A stretch of 7,233 nt of DNA, from NCBI GenBank assembly GCA_005880805.1, contig VBFZ01000036.1, forward strand, positions 1 through 7,233, written 5' to 3'. Below the pieces are notes generated by a model, which was not told the origin of the DNA, did no database searches, and saw only the letters and a list, made by a program, of their open reading frames with translations. Both the position numbers and the translations under genes were made by a program. This DNA comes from Chloroflexota bacterium. Its GTDB lineage: Bacteria; Chloroflexota; Limnocylindria; Limnocylindrales; CSP1-4. Positions 1 through 6,361 of this stretch are shown piece after piece (within the stretch, counting starts at the first letter, position 1; each line of letters starts with the position of its first letter).

Positions 1-231
1 AGCCGCGACGACCTCACGAAGCGCGAATACGAGGTCCTGCAGCTACTCGCCGCAGGGCGGTCGGACGGGCAGATCGCAGACGAACTCTTCATAAGCAAGA
101 AGACCGCAGCCGTTCATGTTGCCAACATCAAGGGCAAGTTTGGCGCGGGGAGCCGTGTGGAGATCGCGACGATGGCGCGCGACCGAGGGCTGGTCGAGCG
201 CGCGAAAGAGTCTCAGCCAGCCCCCCGGTAG
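1..231 (+). CDS. LuxR-family transcriptional regulator, C-terminal HTH domain (5' truncated by window edge)
   Basis: Frame 1 is open from the first base to a TAG at 229-231, giving the last 76 residues of a protein. It reads LTKREYEVLQLLAAGRSDGQ near the start, then QIADELFISKKTAAVHVANI, which is the tetrahelical LuxR/NarL-type DNA-binding domain. The LT.RE.EVL.L...G opening, the IA..L.IS..T...H recognition region and the closing RVEIATMARDRGLV all fit the family. This domain binds promoter DNA and is normally fused to a receiver, an AAA/LAL-type ATPase or another sensor module, which lies outside the window. The K-F-G-x-x-SR-x-E-x-A-x-x-A-R-x-x-GL ending resembles the large multidomain LuxR regulators of Actinobacteria and Chloroflexota, but the class cannot be decided here. 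The gene converges on argF and its last 19 bases overlap the end of argF. Nothing links it to arginine control apart from position. Confidence 0.88.
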   Translation, partial: SRDDLTKREYEVLQLLAAGRSDGQIADELFISKKTAAVHVANIKGKFGAGSRVEIATMARDRGLVERAKESQPAPR

Positions 232-1211
232 ATCTCGGCGAGCAGGGCCTGTTGGACCCACAGGCGGTTCTCGGCCTGGTCGAACACGACGCTTTGCGGG
301 CCGTCGATCACTTCGGCGGCGATCTCCTCTCCACGATGAGCCGGCAGGCAATGGAGGACGACCGCGTCCGGCGGCGCCTGGGCGAGAAGCTTCGGGTCGA
401 TCGTGTAACCCAGGAACGCCACCCGTCGCGCGGCCGCCCCGGTCTCTGAGCCCATCGAGACCCACGTATCCGCGTAGATGGCGTCTGCGCCTCGGACGGC
501 GGCGCGCGGAAACGGCGCAACTGTGACGCGCCCCCCGCTGACTTGGCCGAGGCGATTCGCGCGCTCGACGATCGACCTGCTGGGGCCATAGCCGTCGGGG
601 TGCGCGATCCGAACCTCGAGGCCCAGCGCGCAGCCCGCGAGCGCGAGCGAGTGGAAGACGTTGTTGCCCTCGCCGATGAAGGCGATCGAGAGTCCGCGCA
701 GCCGGCCGAACCGCTCACGCAGCGTGAGGAGGTCGGCGAGCGCCTGGCAGGGGTGCTCGAGGTCGGTCAGCGCGTTGACGACCGGGACCCGACAGGATGA
801 CGCCAGCTGTTCGAGGACCGACTGCTCGAACGTCCTGGCGACCACCCCGTCCACCCAGCGCTCGAGCGTGTGGCCAACATCCTCGACCGATTCCCGGACA
901 CCCAGCCCGACCTCGCTCTGCCCGAGGTGCATGGGGTCGCCCCCCAGTCGCCGGACGGCCAGCTCGAAGGACACGCGAGTCCTCAGGCTGGGCTTCTGGA
1001 ACAGCAGCGCGATCGTCCGCCCGGCGAGCGGCTGCACCGCGGCGGGCCCGATCGCGGCCTTGAGCTCGGCTGCCCGGTCCAGGACCGCCGCGAGCTCCTC
1101 TGCCGTAAGGTCCGCGGCAGACAGGAAATCCCGCCGCCGAAGGTCGAGACGCGGCTCTTCTTCTCGACGGGATGGCGCTTCGGGTGCGGGCGCGCGCGCG
1201 ACGACAGCCAT
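213..1211 (-). CDS. argF: Ornithine carbamoyltransferase
   Basis: The 332-residue product joins ornithine and carbamoyl phosphate to give citrulline in the cytoplasm. The carbamoyl-phosphate loop is KPSLRTRVSFE (73-83), a SLRTR variant of the usual STRTR that is also known in other OTCases. HPCQ is at 153-156, the ornithine loop DTWVSMG at 248-254, and HCLPAHRGEE at 287-296. SMG plus HCLP favours ornithine over aspartate or acetylornithine carbamoyltransferase. The ATG at 1211 is the only usual start between the argG stop and the conserved RDFLSAADL (28-36), since no in-frame GTG or TTG lies between. It leaves about 27 charged, probably disordered residues ahead of the normal OTCase N-terminus. 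It starts 13 bases after the argG stop, and the bases before it (CTCTCCCA) contain no Shine-Dalgarno, so coupling to argG is likely. It is the last gene of the operon, and its end overlaps the convergent luxR end by 19 bases. Confidence 0.95.
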   Translation of the reverse strand: MAVVARAPAPEAPSRREEEPRLDLRRRDFLSAADLTAEELAAVLDRAAELKAAIGPAAVQPLAGRTIALLFQKPSLRTRVSFELAVRRLGGDPMHLGQSEVGLGVRESVEDVGHTLERWVDGVVARTFEQSVLEQLASSCRVPVVNALTDLEHPCQALADLLTLRERFGRLRGLSIAFIGEGNNVFHSLALAGCALGLEVRIAHPDGYGPSRSIVERANRLGQVSGGRVTVAPFPRAAVRGADAIYADTWVSMGSETGAAARRVAFLGYTIDPKLLAQAPPDAVVLHCLPAHRGEEIAAEVIDGPQSVVFDQAENRLWVQQALLAEIYRGAG

Positions 1212-1224
1212 TGGGAGAGTCAGC

Positions 1225-2514
1225 TCAGCGTGCCTGGGCGGCCAGCGCGCCGTCGGTGACCGACACGGGCAGGTCCTCGAGGAGCGGCTCGGTCCACGTC
1301 CAGGCCGAGCCATGCCGAGCTCCAACCGCCCCGTGCCGGGCCGCTTCGACTCGCAACGGGAGACCGAAGATCCCGATGAATCCGACCGCTGCCGCATGGT
1401 CGAACGCATCGCCCTGGTCATACGTGGCGAGGCTCTTGTCGTACAAGCTGAGCGGCGACCGGCGGCCTACCACCACCGCGTTGCCGTGGTCGAGCCGCAG
1501 TCGCACCTCCCCCGACACCACCCGCTGCGACGACGCGACGTAGCCCCGAAGGTCGCGGTGAAGGGCGCTGAACCACAAGCCGTCGTAGGTGAGCTGGGCC
1601 AGCTCGTTCGCCACGAGATGATCGAACCGAAGGGTGTCCTTGGTCAGCGTGAGTCCCTCGAGCGACCGATGAGCCGTGTGCAGCACGACGGCCGCGGGCG
1701 CCTCGTAGATCTCGCGACTCTTGATCCCGACCAGCCGATCCTCGACGTGGTCGATGCGCCCAACGCCGTGGCGGCCGGCGAGGGCGCTCAGGCGCTCCAC
1801 CAGCTCGACCGGCGGGAGCCGTTCGCCGTTGAGCGCAACGGGTATCCCGCCCTCGAACTCGACGACGATCTCCACCGGCTGAGGCGCTTCCGAGGGGTCG
1901 ACGGTCCACGCGTAGACATCGGCCGGCGGCGCGACCCATGGATCTTCGAGGACGCCGGTCTCGATCGAACGGCCCCACAGGTTGACGTCGATCGAGTACG
2001 GGGACTGCTTCGTGATCGGGATCTCGATGCCGCGGGCGGCGGCGTAGTCGATCTCCTCATCGCGCGTCAAGCCCATCCCGATGCGCATCGGCGCGATCAC
2101 CTCGAGGCCCGGGTCGAGCGCGTGGACGGCGACGTCGAAGCGAACCTGGTCATTCCCCTTGCCCGTGCAGCCGTGGGCGACCGCGTCCGCCCTCTCGCGG
2201 CGCGCGACTTCGACGAGCAGCTGGGCAATGAGCGGCCTGGCGAGCGCCGTTGCGAGGGGGTACGCGCCCTGGTACAGCGCATTTGCCTGGAGATGCGGCC
2301 AGACGAAGCCGGTGACGAACCGTTCCTTGGCGTCGACTACGTAGGTACGCGCGGCGCCGGCCGAGATCGCACGTGCTTCCACCCCCTCACGAAGCGACCC
2401 ACCGCCGAGATCGATGGTCAGGGTCACGACCTCGGTGTCGTAGCGCTCCTTGAGCCAGGCGACCGCGACCGAGGTGTCCAGGCCACCGGAGTAGGCGAGC
2501 ACCACCTTGTTCAT
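1225..2514 (-). CDS. argG: Argininosuccinate synthase
   Basis: The 429-residue enzyme condenses citrulline and aspartate, with ATP cleaved to AMP and pyrophosphate, to form argininosuccinate. AYSGGLDTS (7-15) is the N-type ATP pyrophosphatase loop that binds ATP. GCTGKGNDQVRFD (115-127) is the conserved citrulline/aspartate-binding segment, with Cys where Ala is more common. SPYSIDVNLWGRS (171-183) is another family signature. The family core normally ends near GFIGIFGLPLRV (378-389), so about 37 further residues form a C-terminal tail of low conservation. The ATG overlaps the argR TGA as ATGA and follows a strong GGGAGG with a 7-base spacer, so the start is well fixed. It lies fifth in the arg operon, just before argF. 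The next enzyme, argininosuccinate lyase, is not in the window. Confidence 0.96.
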   Translation of the reverse strand: MNKVVLAYSGGLDTSVAVAWLKERYDTEVVTLTIDLGGGSLREGVEARAISAGAARTYVVDAKERFVTGFVWPHLQANALYQGAYPLATALARPLIAQLLVEVARRERADAVAHGCTGKGNDQVRFDVAVHALDPGLEVIAPMRIGMGLTRDEEIDYAAARGIEIPITKQSPYSIDVNLWGRSIETGVLEDPWVAPPADVYAWTVDPSEAPQPVEIVVEFEGGIPVALNGERLPPVELVERLSALAGRHGVGRIDHVEDRLVGIKSREIYEAPAAVVLHTAHRSLEGLTLTKDTLRFDHLVANELAQLTYDGLWFSALHRDLRGYVASSQRVVSGEVRLRLDHGNAVVVGRRSPLSLYDKSLATYDQGDAFDHAAAVGFIGIFGLPLRVEAARHGAVGARHGSAWTWTEPLLEDLPVSVTDGALAAQAR

Positions 2515-3116
2515 CGATCGGCCTCCCGCTCCGTCCGAGCCCCGCTATCCGGCCGACCTGCGTCGGGCAGGGCGAGACCCTGCATCTCGCGGAACTTGCG
2601 GTGCCAGCGCTCCAGCCGCTCCTCGTCGGCGAACAGGACCAGCAGCGTGTTGTCTCCTGCGAGCGTGCCTTCCTGCTCGTGCAAGCTCGATTCGTCGATG
2701 CCCTGCGCGATCGCATTAGCCGTGCCGGGCGAGCTCGTCAGGACCAGGATGAGCCCGCTTCGGCCGACCGTCACGCGGGTGTCCGCGAGAACTCGTCGCA
2801 GGCGGTCGTCGATCACGGGTCGCGGCGCCAGGTCCTCGGGTGCGACGTAGACGTGCCGGCCGCCGCGCGTGACCTTCACGAGGCCGAGCTCGGAGATGTC
2901 GCGGCTGACGGTCGCCTGGGTGACGACGAACCCGCGCGCGGTCAGCTCGCGCACCAACTGGCCCTGGCTTTCGAACGGGCGCCGGCCGACCAGCTCGCGA
3001 ATGGCGCGCTGACGCGCGGAGCGACTCGCCTGGGCGGAGATCGGCGCGGGGCGTTCCACGACAGATTGCCGTCGGCCGCGCACAGGGCCACGACCATTGT
3101 CATCGCCGGGGCTCAC
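2511..3116 (-). CDS. argR: Arginine repressor
   Basis: The 201-residue product is an ArgR/AhrC-type repressor, which in this family forms hexamers that bind ARG boxes when arginine is present. A winged-helix domain spans about 34-92, with SQGQLVRELTARGF (50-63) and the recognition-helix signature TQATVSRDISELGLVKV (66-82), nearly identical to Gram-positive members. The C-terminal oligomerisation and arginine-binding domain has SPGTANAIAQGID (129-141) and GTLAGDNTLLVLF (150-162). The usual GDD arginine-contact pair reads GDN here, so the second Asp is replaced by Asn156. The protein is longer than the usual 150-170 residues, with about 32 extra basic, Pro-rich residues at the N-terminus and about 20 charged ones at the C-terminus. 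The GTG start overlaps the argB stop (GTGA) and follows GGAGG with a 7-base spacer; nearby ATGs are out of frame. It probably controls its own operon through the boxes upstream of argC. Confidence 0.93.
   Translation of the reverse strand: MSPGDDNGRGPVRGRRQSVVERPAPISAQASRSARQRAIRELVGRRPFESQGQLVRELTARGFVVTQATVSRDISELGLVKVTRGGRHVYVAPEDLAPRPVIDDRLRRVLADTRVTVGRSGLILVLTSSPGTANAIAQGIDESSLHEQEGTLAGDNTLLVLFADEERLERWHRKFREMQGLALPDAGRPDSGARTEREADR
2522..2527 (-). promoter_or_regulatory. Ribosome binding site of argG
   Basis: GGGAGG on the minus strand lies within the end of argR, seven bases before the argG ATG at 2514. It supports strong independent initiation in addition to the ATGA coupling with argR. 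Confidence 0.8.
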
Positions 3117-3895
3117 GCCACGACCTCCACGCGCTCGGCGTGGATTCGCGTCCCGTATCCCGGGTCGCCCAGTGCTCGATGGAGCGCAAGCGCGCCGCTG
3201 CCGTCGGCGATGATCGCTTCAGCGCCCGGCCACGCGAGGGAAGCCAGCGCGGCGCGAACCTTCGGGACCATCCCGGCCCCGATGACGCCACGCTCGATCA
3301 GCTCCTCCGCCTCGGGGGCGGAAAGCGTCGAGAGGCGGTCGCCGTTCCCGTCGCGGACGCCGTCAACGTCCGTCAGCAGGACGAACTGCCGCGACCCGAG
3401 GCCGGCGGCGATTCCGGCCGCGGCATCGTCGGCGTTGACGTTGCACACGATGCCCGTTTCGTCGCGCGCAAGGGGCGCGATGACCGGCAGCTGCCCCACC
3501 ACGAGCAGCGCGTCGAGCAGGTCGCGCCTGATCCCCACGACGTGGGCCACCAGGCCGATGCCGGGGACGCGCTCGGTGATCAGGAGGCCGCCGTCCACGC
3601 CGGACAGGCCCACGGCGTCGACGCCGAGATCGCGCAACGCGGACACGAGCTCGCTGTTCACGACCCCGCGCAGGACGGCGGTCGCCACCTCCAGCGCGGC
3701 CGGGTCCGTGACGCGGAGGCCGCCGTCGAACGTGGTTCCCACACCGAGGCGGGCGAGCCACTCCGTCAGGCGCTTGCCGCCGCCGTGCACCAGGACGACC
3801 GGCCGCTGGCGGGCGATCGAGGCGATCTCCGTCAGCACGTCGCGCTGCTCCTCGAAAGTGGTACCGCCGAGCTTCACAACCAGGACGTCACTCAT
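3113..3895 (-). CDS. argB: Acetylglutamate kinase
   Basis: The 260-residue amino acid kinase phosphorylates N-acetylglutamate with ATP, the second step of the acetylated arginine pathway. VVKLGG (6-11) carries catalytic Lys8, VHGGG (36-40) is the glycine-rich phosphate loop, GLRVTD (59-64) carries the substrate Arg61, NVNADD (152-157) holds the Asn/Asp that contact substrate and organise the active site, and GMVPKV (208-213) carries the second catalytic Lys212. The protein begins directly at the first beta strand. It therefore lacks the mobile N-terminal helix of hexameric, arginine-inhibited kinases and is the short, E. coli-like length. LysZ of the LysW pathway is a relative, but neighbouring argJ, argG and argF argue for ArgB. 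The ATG shares its A with the argJ stop (TGATG). The nearest purine-rich site, GGAG, is 11 bases upstream, which is long and suggests coupled initiation. Confidence 0.95.
   Translation of the reverse strand: MSDVLVVKLGGTTFEEQRDVLTEIASIARQRPVVLVHGGGKRLTEWLARLGVGTTFDGGLRVTDPAALEVATAVLRGVVNSELVSALRDLGVDAVGLSGVDGGLLITERVPGIGLVAHVVGIRRDLLDALLVVGQLPVIAPLARDETGIVCNVNADDAAAGIAAGLGSRQFVLLTDVDGVRDGNGDRLSTLSAPEAEELIERGVIGAGMVPKVRAALASLAWPGAEAIIADGSGALALHRALGDPGYGTRIHAERVEVVA
3124..3128 (-). promoter_or_regulatory. Ribosome binding site of argR
   Basis: GGAGG on the minus strand lies inside the last codons of argB, seven bases before the GTG at 3116. It decides the GTG start, which would otherwise be doubtful because nearby ATGs (3103, 3097) are out of frame. 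Confidence 0.8.
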
Positions 3896-5214
3896 CAGGT
3901 CGTGTACTCCGAGTTCTCGACCACATAGGCCTCCGTCAGGTCGCAGCCGAACGCCTCGCCAATGCCGTCGCCCGCTCCGAGGTCGAGCCTGATGAGGAGC
4001 TCGGGCGCCTGCATCGCCGCGCGAACGGCCGCCGGGTCGAAGCCCAGCGGACCTCCAGCCGGACCGTCGAAGACGAGGCTGCCGGCGATCGCGATCCGAA
4101 GCCGGTTGGGATCGATCTCCATCCCGGCGTTCCCGGCAGCCGCCGCGATGCGGCCCCAGTTCGGGTCGCGGCCATGGACCGCTGCCTTCACGAGGCTGCT
4201 CGAGACGACCTCACGGGCGATCGCGCGTGCCGCAATCTCGTCGACCGCGCCACTGACCTGACACGTGATGAGCGTGGTGGCGCCTTCGCCATCGGCAGCC
4301 TGCTGGCGAGCGAGGTCACGCGCTACCGCCTCGATGCCCCCGGCGAGTGCTCTCGCGGCCTGGGAACCCGCCGGCACCGCCGTCCCACCCGCCGCCCCCG
4401 ACGCCAGCAGGAACACCGTGTCGTTCGTGCTCGTGTCGCCGTCGACCGACAGCTGATTCCACGTCCGGGTCGCGGCCGACACCAGGATTTCGTGCAGGAG
4501 CACCGGTTCGGCAGGCGCGTCTGTCAGGACCACAGACAGCATCGTCGCCATCCGTGGATGGATCATCCCCACTCCCTTGGCGAAGCCGGAAACCCGGAAC
4601 GAAGTGGGCGCCCGGTCGCGGCCTGCGTCGACGGGCAGGGAGACGGTCGCGACCTTGATCCTGGAGTCCGTCGTGCAGATCGCCTCCGCGACGGCGGCCA
4701 ACGCAGCGTCCTCCGAGCTGAGCCGAGGCACCAGTTCGTCGATCCCCGCCGCCACCGCGTCGACCGGCAGGCGCGTTCCGATGACACCGGTCGAGAGCGC
4801 CAGGGTCTGTTCGGGCCTCGTGCCGAGCGCGGAGGCAAAGTGCTGCGCGATCTCCGCCTGGTCGACGTCGCCCGCCTCGCCGGTGGCGGCGTTTGCGCTG
4901 CCGCTCGTGGAGACGAGCCCGCGCGTCCAGCCGTAGGAGCCGACCCCCGAGCGCAAGGTTGCCGAGAGATGCTTCTTGGACAGGCGTACCGGCGCTGCTG
5001 GCAGGGCATTGGTCGTGAAGATCCCGGCGACCGGCACCCCTCTCGTGGACTCGCCGGAACTCGCAGACACGATGCCCAGATCGGGACGCCCCGATGCCTT
5101 GATCCCGGCCGCCATTGCAGCGGCAGCGAAGCCCGCCGGCATGACCGCCCGCCGCTCGACGGGGGGCAGACGGGAGGGGAGAGGAGCGAGCGTCTGCTCC
5201 AGCAGGGTGGTCAC
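3895..5214 (-). CDS. argJ: Bifunctional glutamate N-acetyltransferase / ornithine acetyltransferase
   Basis: ArgJ transfers the acetyl group from N-acetylornithine to glutamate, and in bifunctional members also makes acetylglutamate from acetyl-CoA. The 439-residue precursor is an Ntn hydrolase-fold protein expected to cleave itself at Ala223-Thr224 in KGVGMIHPRMATML (213-226), so Thr224 becomes the nucleophile of the beta chain. The oxyanion-hole Thr-Gly lies in STGVIG (141-146). SVDGDTSTNDT (256-266), GEGATTLITC (309-318), VKAAVHGRDPNWGR (342-355) and the C-terminal DLTEAYV are all family signatures. The usual NSGNANACTG reads TSGSANAATG (102-111). The GTG at 5214 overlaps the argC stop as GTGA but has no clear Shine-Dalgarno. 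An in-frame ATG at 5142 (Met25) is the alternative and would start just before the conserved GF..A...AGIK. No separate argA is visible, so ArgJ probably supplies acetylglutamate, but bifunctionality is inferred. Confidence 0.95.
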   Translation of the reverse strand: MTTLLEQTLAPLPSRLPPVERRAVMPAGFAAAAMAAGIKASGRPDLGIVSASSGESTRGVPVAGIFTTNALPAAPVRLSKKHLSATLRSGVGSYGWTRGLVSTSGSANAATGEAGDVDQAEIAQHFASALGTRPEQTLALSTGVIGTRLPVDAVAAGIDELVPRLSSEDAALAAVAEAICTTDSRIKVATVSLPVDAGRDRAPTSFRVSGFAKGVGMIHPRMATMLSVVLTDAPAEPVLLHEILVSAATRTWNQLSVDGDTSTNDTVFLLASGAAGGTAVPAGSQAARALAGGIEAVARDLARQQAADGEGATTLITCQVSGAVDEIAARAIAREVVSSSLVKAAVHGRDPNWGRIAAAAGNAGMEIDPNRLRIAIAGSLVFDGPAGGPLGFDPAAVRAAMQAPELLIRLDLGAGDGIGEAFGCDLTEAYVVENSEYTT

Positions 5215-6323
5215 GGTGCGATCGCCCGGGCTTCGAGGCCTGTGCGCTCATCCAGCCCGGCCACCACGTTGAATGCCTGGACCGCCTGCCCGGCCGCTCC
5301 CTTTACGAGATTGTCGATCGCGCCCAGCGCCAGCACCCGGCCGGTTCGAGGTTGCACCCGTGCGTGCACCCGCGCGACGTTGCTGCCCGTGACGTGCTTG
5401 GTCGAAGGCGAGGCGGCGACGACCTGGACGAAGGGTTCGGCGCCGTAGGCCGCCTCGTACAGCTCGGCCAATTCCGGGGCCTCGACCCGCCGGGTCGTGC
5501 GGATGTAGCACGTCGCGAGCAATCCCCGGGTCATCGGAATGAGGTGCGGGACGAACTCGAGCGCAGCGAGCTGAGCTGCCGGGTCCGTCGAGGTCAGCGC
5601 GCCCAGCTCCTGCGCGATCTCGGCCGCGTGGCGATGGCCCTCGAGGCCGTACGCGCGCACGGTCTCGTTGACCTCGGAGAACGTCAGCTCCGGCTTCGGC
5701 TCCCGCCCCGCGCCCGATACGCCGCTCTTGGCGTCGACCACGAGATCCGCGATCAACCCAGCCCGCGCCACGGGGGCGGTGGCGAGCAGCGTCGCGGTCG
5801 GATAGCAGCCCGGGACGCCAACGATCGACCCAGCGCGGTCGCCGAGTGCCGCCAGCTCGGCGCGATGGAGCTCCGGGAGGCCGTAGACGGCGTCCGCGAG
5901 CAAACGCGGAGCAGGATGATCCCAGCCATACCACTCCGGATAGGAGCGTTCGTCGCGGAGCCGGAAGTCGGGCCCCAGATCGAAGGCTGTGCGCCCGGAC
6001 CCGACGATCTCCGCGACCACCTCCGCCGATGCGCCGTGCGGGAGCGCAAGGAAGACCGCGTCCACGTCCTGCGGGATGTCCTGCTGGATCTCGAGGGCGA
6101 GCTCGGCGAGATGCGGCTGGCTCTTGCCGATCGCCTCGCCTGATCGGCCGCGCCCGACGATCGCCGCGATCTCGACTGCAGGGTGGGCGGCGAGCAGCCG
6201 CAGCAGCTCCCCGCCCGCATAGCCCGTGACACCGACGGCCGCGACTCGCGCTTTTCCGCGCTCGGCGACGGCCGCGCGGAGCGGTCGCGCGGACGTTGTC
6301 TGGCTGAGGACGGGGGTCGCCAT
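5211..6323 (-). CDS. argC: N-acetyl-gamma-glutamyl-phosphate reductase
   Basis: The 370-residue enzyme reduces N-acetylglutamyl phosphate with NADPH to the semialdehyde. AAVGVTGYAGGELLRLL (28-44) is the Rossmann dinucleotide loop. VPGCYPTA (170-177) carries the catalytic Cys173, which forms the thioester. GHRHAAEI (229-236) holds the catalytic histidine region, and PHLIPMTRGLLAT (259-271) and NLVKGAAGQAVQ (338-349) are family signatures. The first possible starts are ATGs at 6332 and 6323, and there is no later in-frame ATG, GTG or TTG before the Rossmann fold. I prefer 6323 because a predicted promoter places transcription start near 6327, after the 6332 codon. Neither ATG has a Shine-Dalgarno, so the message may be leaderless. 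About 25 residues precede the fold, more than usual. It is the first gene of the operon, and its TGA overlaps the argJ GTG. Confidence 0.94.
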   Translation of the reverse strand: MATPVLSQTTSARPLRAAVAERGKARVAAVGVTGYAGGELLRLLAAHPAVEIAAIVGRGRSGEAIGKSQPHLAELALEIQQDIPQDVDAVFLALPHGASAEVVAEIVGSGRTAFDLGPDFRLRDERSYPEWYGWDHPAPRLLADAVYGLPELHRAELAALGDRAGSIVGVPGCYPTATLLATAPVARAGLIADLVVDAKSGVSGAGREPKPELTFSEVNETVRAYGLEGHRHAAEIAQELGALTSTDPAAQLAALEFVPHLIPMTRGLLATCYIRTTRRVEAPELAELYEAAYGAEPFVQVVAASPSTKHVTGSNVARVHARVQPRTGRVLALGAIDNLVKGAAGQAVQAFNVVAGLDERTGLEARAIAP

Positions 6324-6327
6324 GGGA

Positions 6328-6341
6328 TGCATGAGAATACG
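6328..6341. promoter_or_regulatory. Candidate ARG box 1 (ArgR operator half of a pair)
   Basis: TGCATGAGAATACG matches the TGAAT-N4-ATTCA consensus at 7 of 10 half-site positions by eye: four in the left arm and three in the right. It covers the -10 and the predicted start of the argC promoter on the minus strand. Its centre lies 20 bases from that of the second box. Alone it would be weak evidence; the paired arrangement and the argR gene in the same operon raise it. Confidence 0.55.
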
Positions 6342-6347
6342 CCGGAA

Positions 6348-6361
6348 TGTATGATGATGCA
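6348..6361. promoter_or_regulatory. Candidate ARG box 2 (ArgR operator)
   Basis: TGTATGATGATGCA is an imperfect palindrome matching TGAAT-N4-ATTCA at 8 of 10 half-site positions, or 9 of 10 against the AhrC-type consensus that allows ATGCA in the right arm. It lies over most of the -35 hexamer and the spacer of the argC promoter, and contains the candidate -10 of the divergent aminotransferase gene. Bound ArgR would be expected to block both promoters. Confidence 0.65.
6350..6355 (+). promoter_or_regulatory. Candidate -10 element for the divergent aminotransferase gene
   Basis: TATGAT matches TATAAT at 5 of 6 positions and would start transcription near 6362, giving a leader of about 41 bases before the GTG. 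No convincing -35 is visible at 16-18 bases upstream (ATGCAT or TGCATG is poor). The element lies inside ARG box 2, so the same repressor could act on both directions. Confidence 0.4.

Noticed and set aside
200..260. Rho-independent terminator between luxR and argF
   Set aside because: No stable hairpin followed by a T run on either strand could be seen; the region is coding on both sides.
213..1211. N-acetylornithine or aspartate carbamoyltransferase instead of OTCase
   Set aside because: The DTWVSMG ornithine loop and HCLP are present, and ArgJ deacetylates acetylornithine upstream, so free ornithine is the expected substrate.
1212..1421. Upstream extension of the argF frame to an ATG at 1421
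   Set aside because: The extra 70 residues overlap argG on the same strand, are Arg/Ser-rich and match nothing in OTCases. ATG 1211 is the sensible start.
661..2850. Long 729-codon open frame on the plus strand opposite argF, argG and argR
   Set aside because: It lies antisense to three well-identified enzymes with intact motifs. Its translation is Arg/Ser/Asp-rich without recognisable domains, and such long antisense frames arise from codon bias in high-GC DNA.
3113..3895. LysZ ([LysW]-aminoadipate/glutamate kinase) as the identity of the kinase
   Set aside because: No LysW or LysX is visible, and the gene is overlapped with argJ and argR and followed by argG and argF, so the acetylated arginine pathway fits better.
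2601..3992. 463-codon plus-strand open frame opposite argR and argB
   Set aside because: It has a low-complexity Arg/Ser/Thr/Pro composition and lies antisense to real genes. It has no domain and no credible ribosome site.
4174..5448. 424-codon plus-strand open frame opposite argJ
   Set aside because: It is antisense to ArgJ, whose catalytic motifs are continuous, and its composition is Arg/Gly/Asp-rich without family features.
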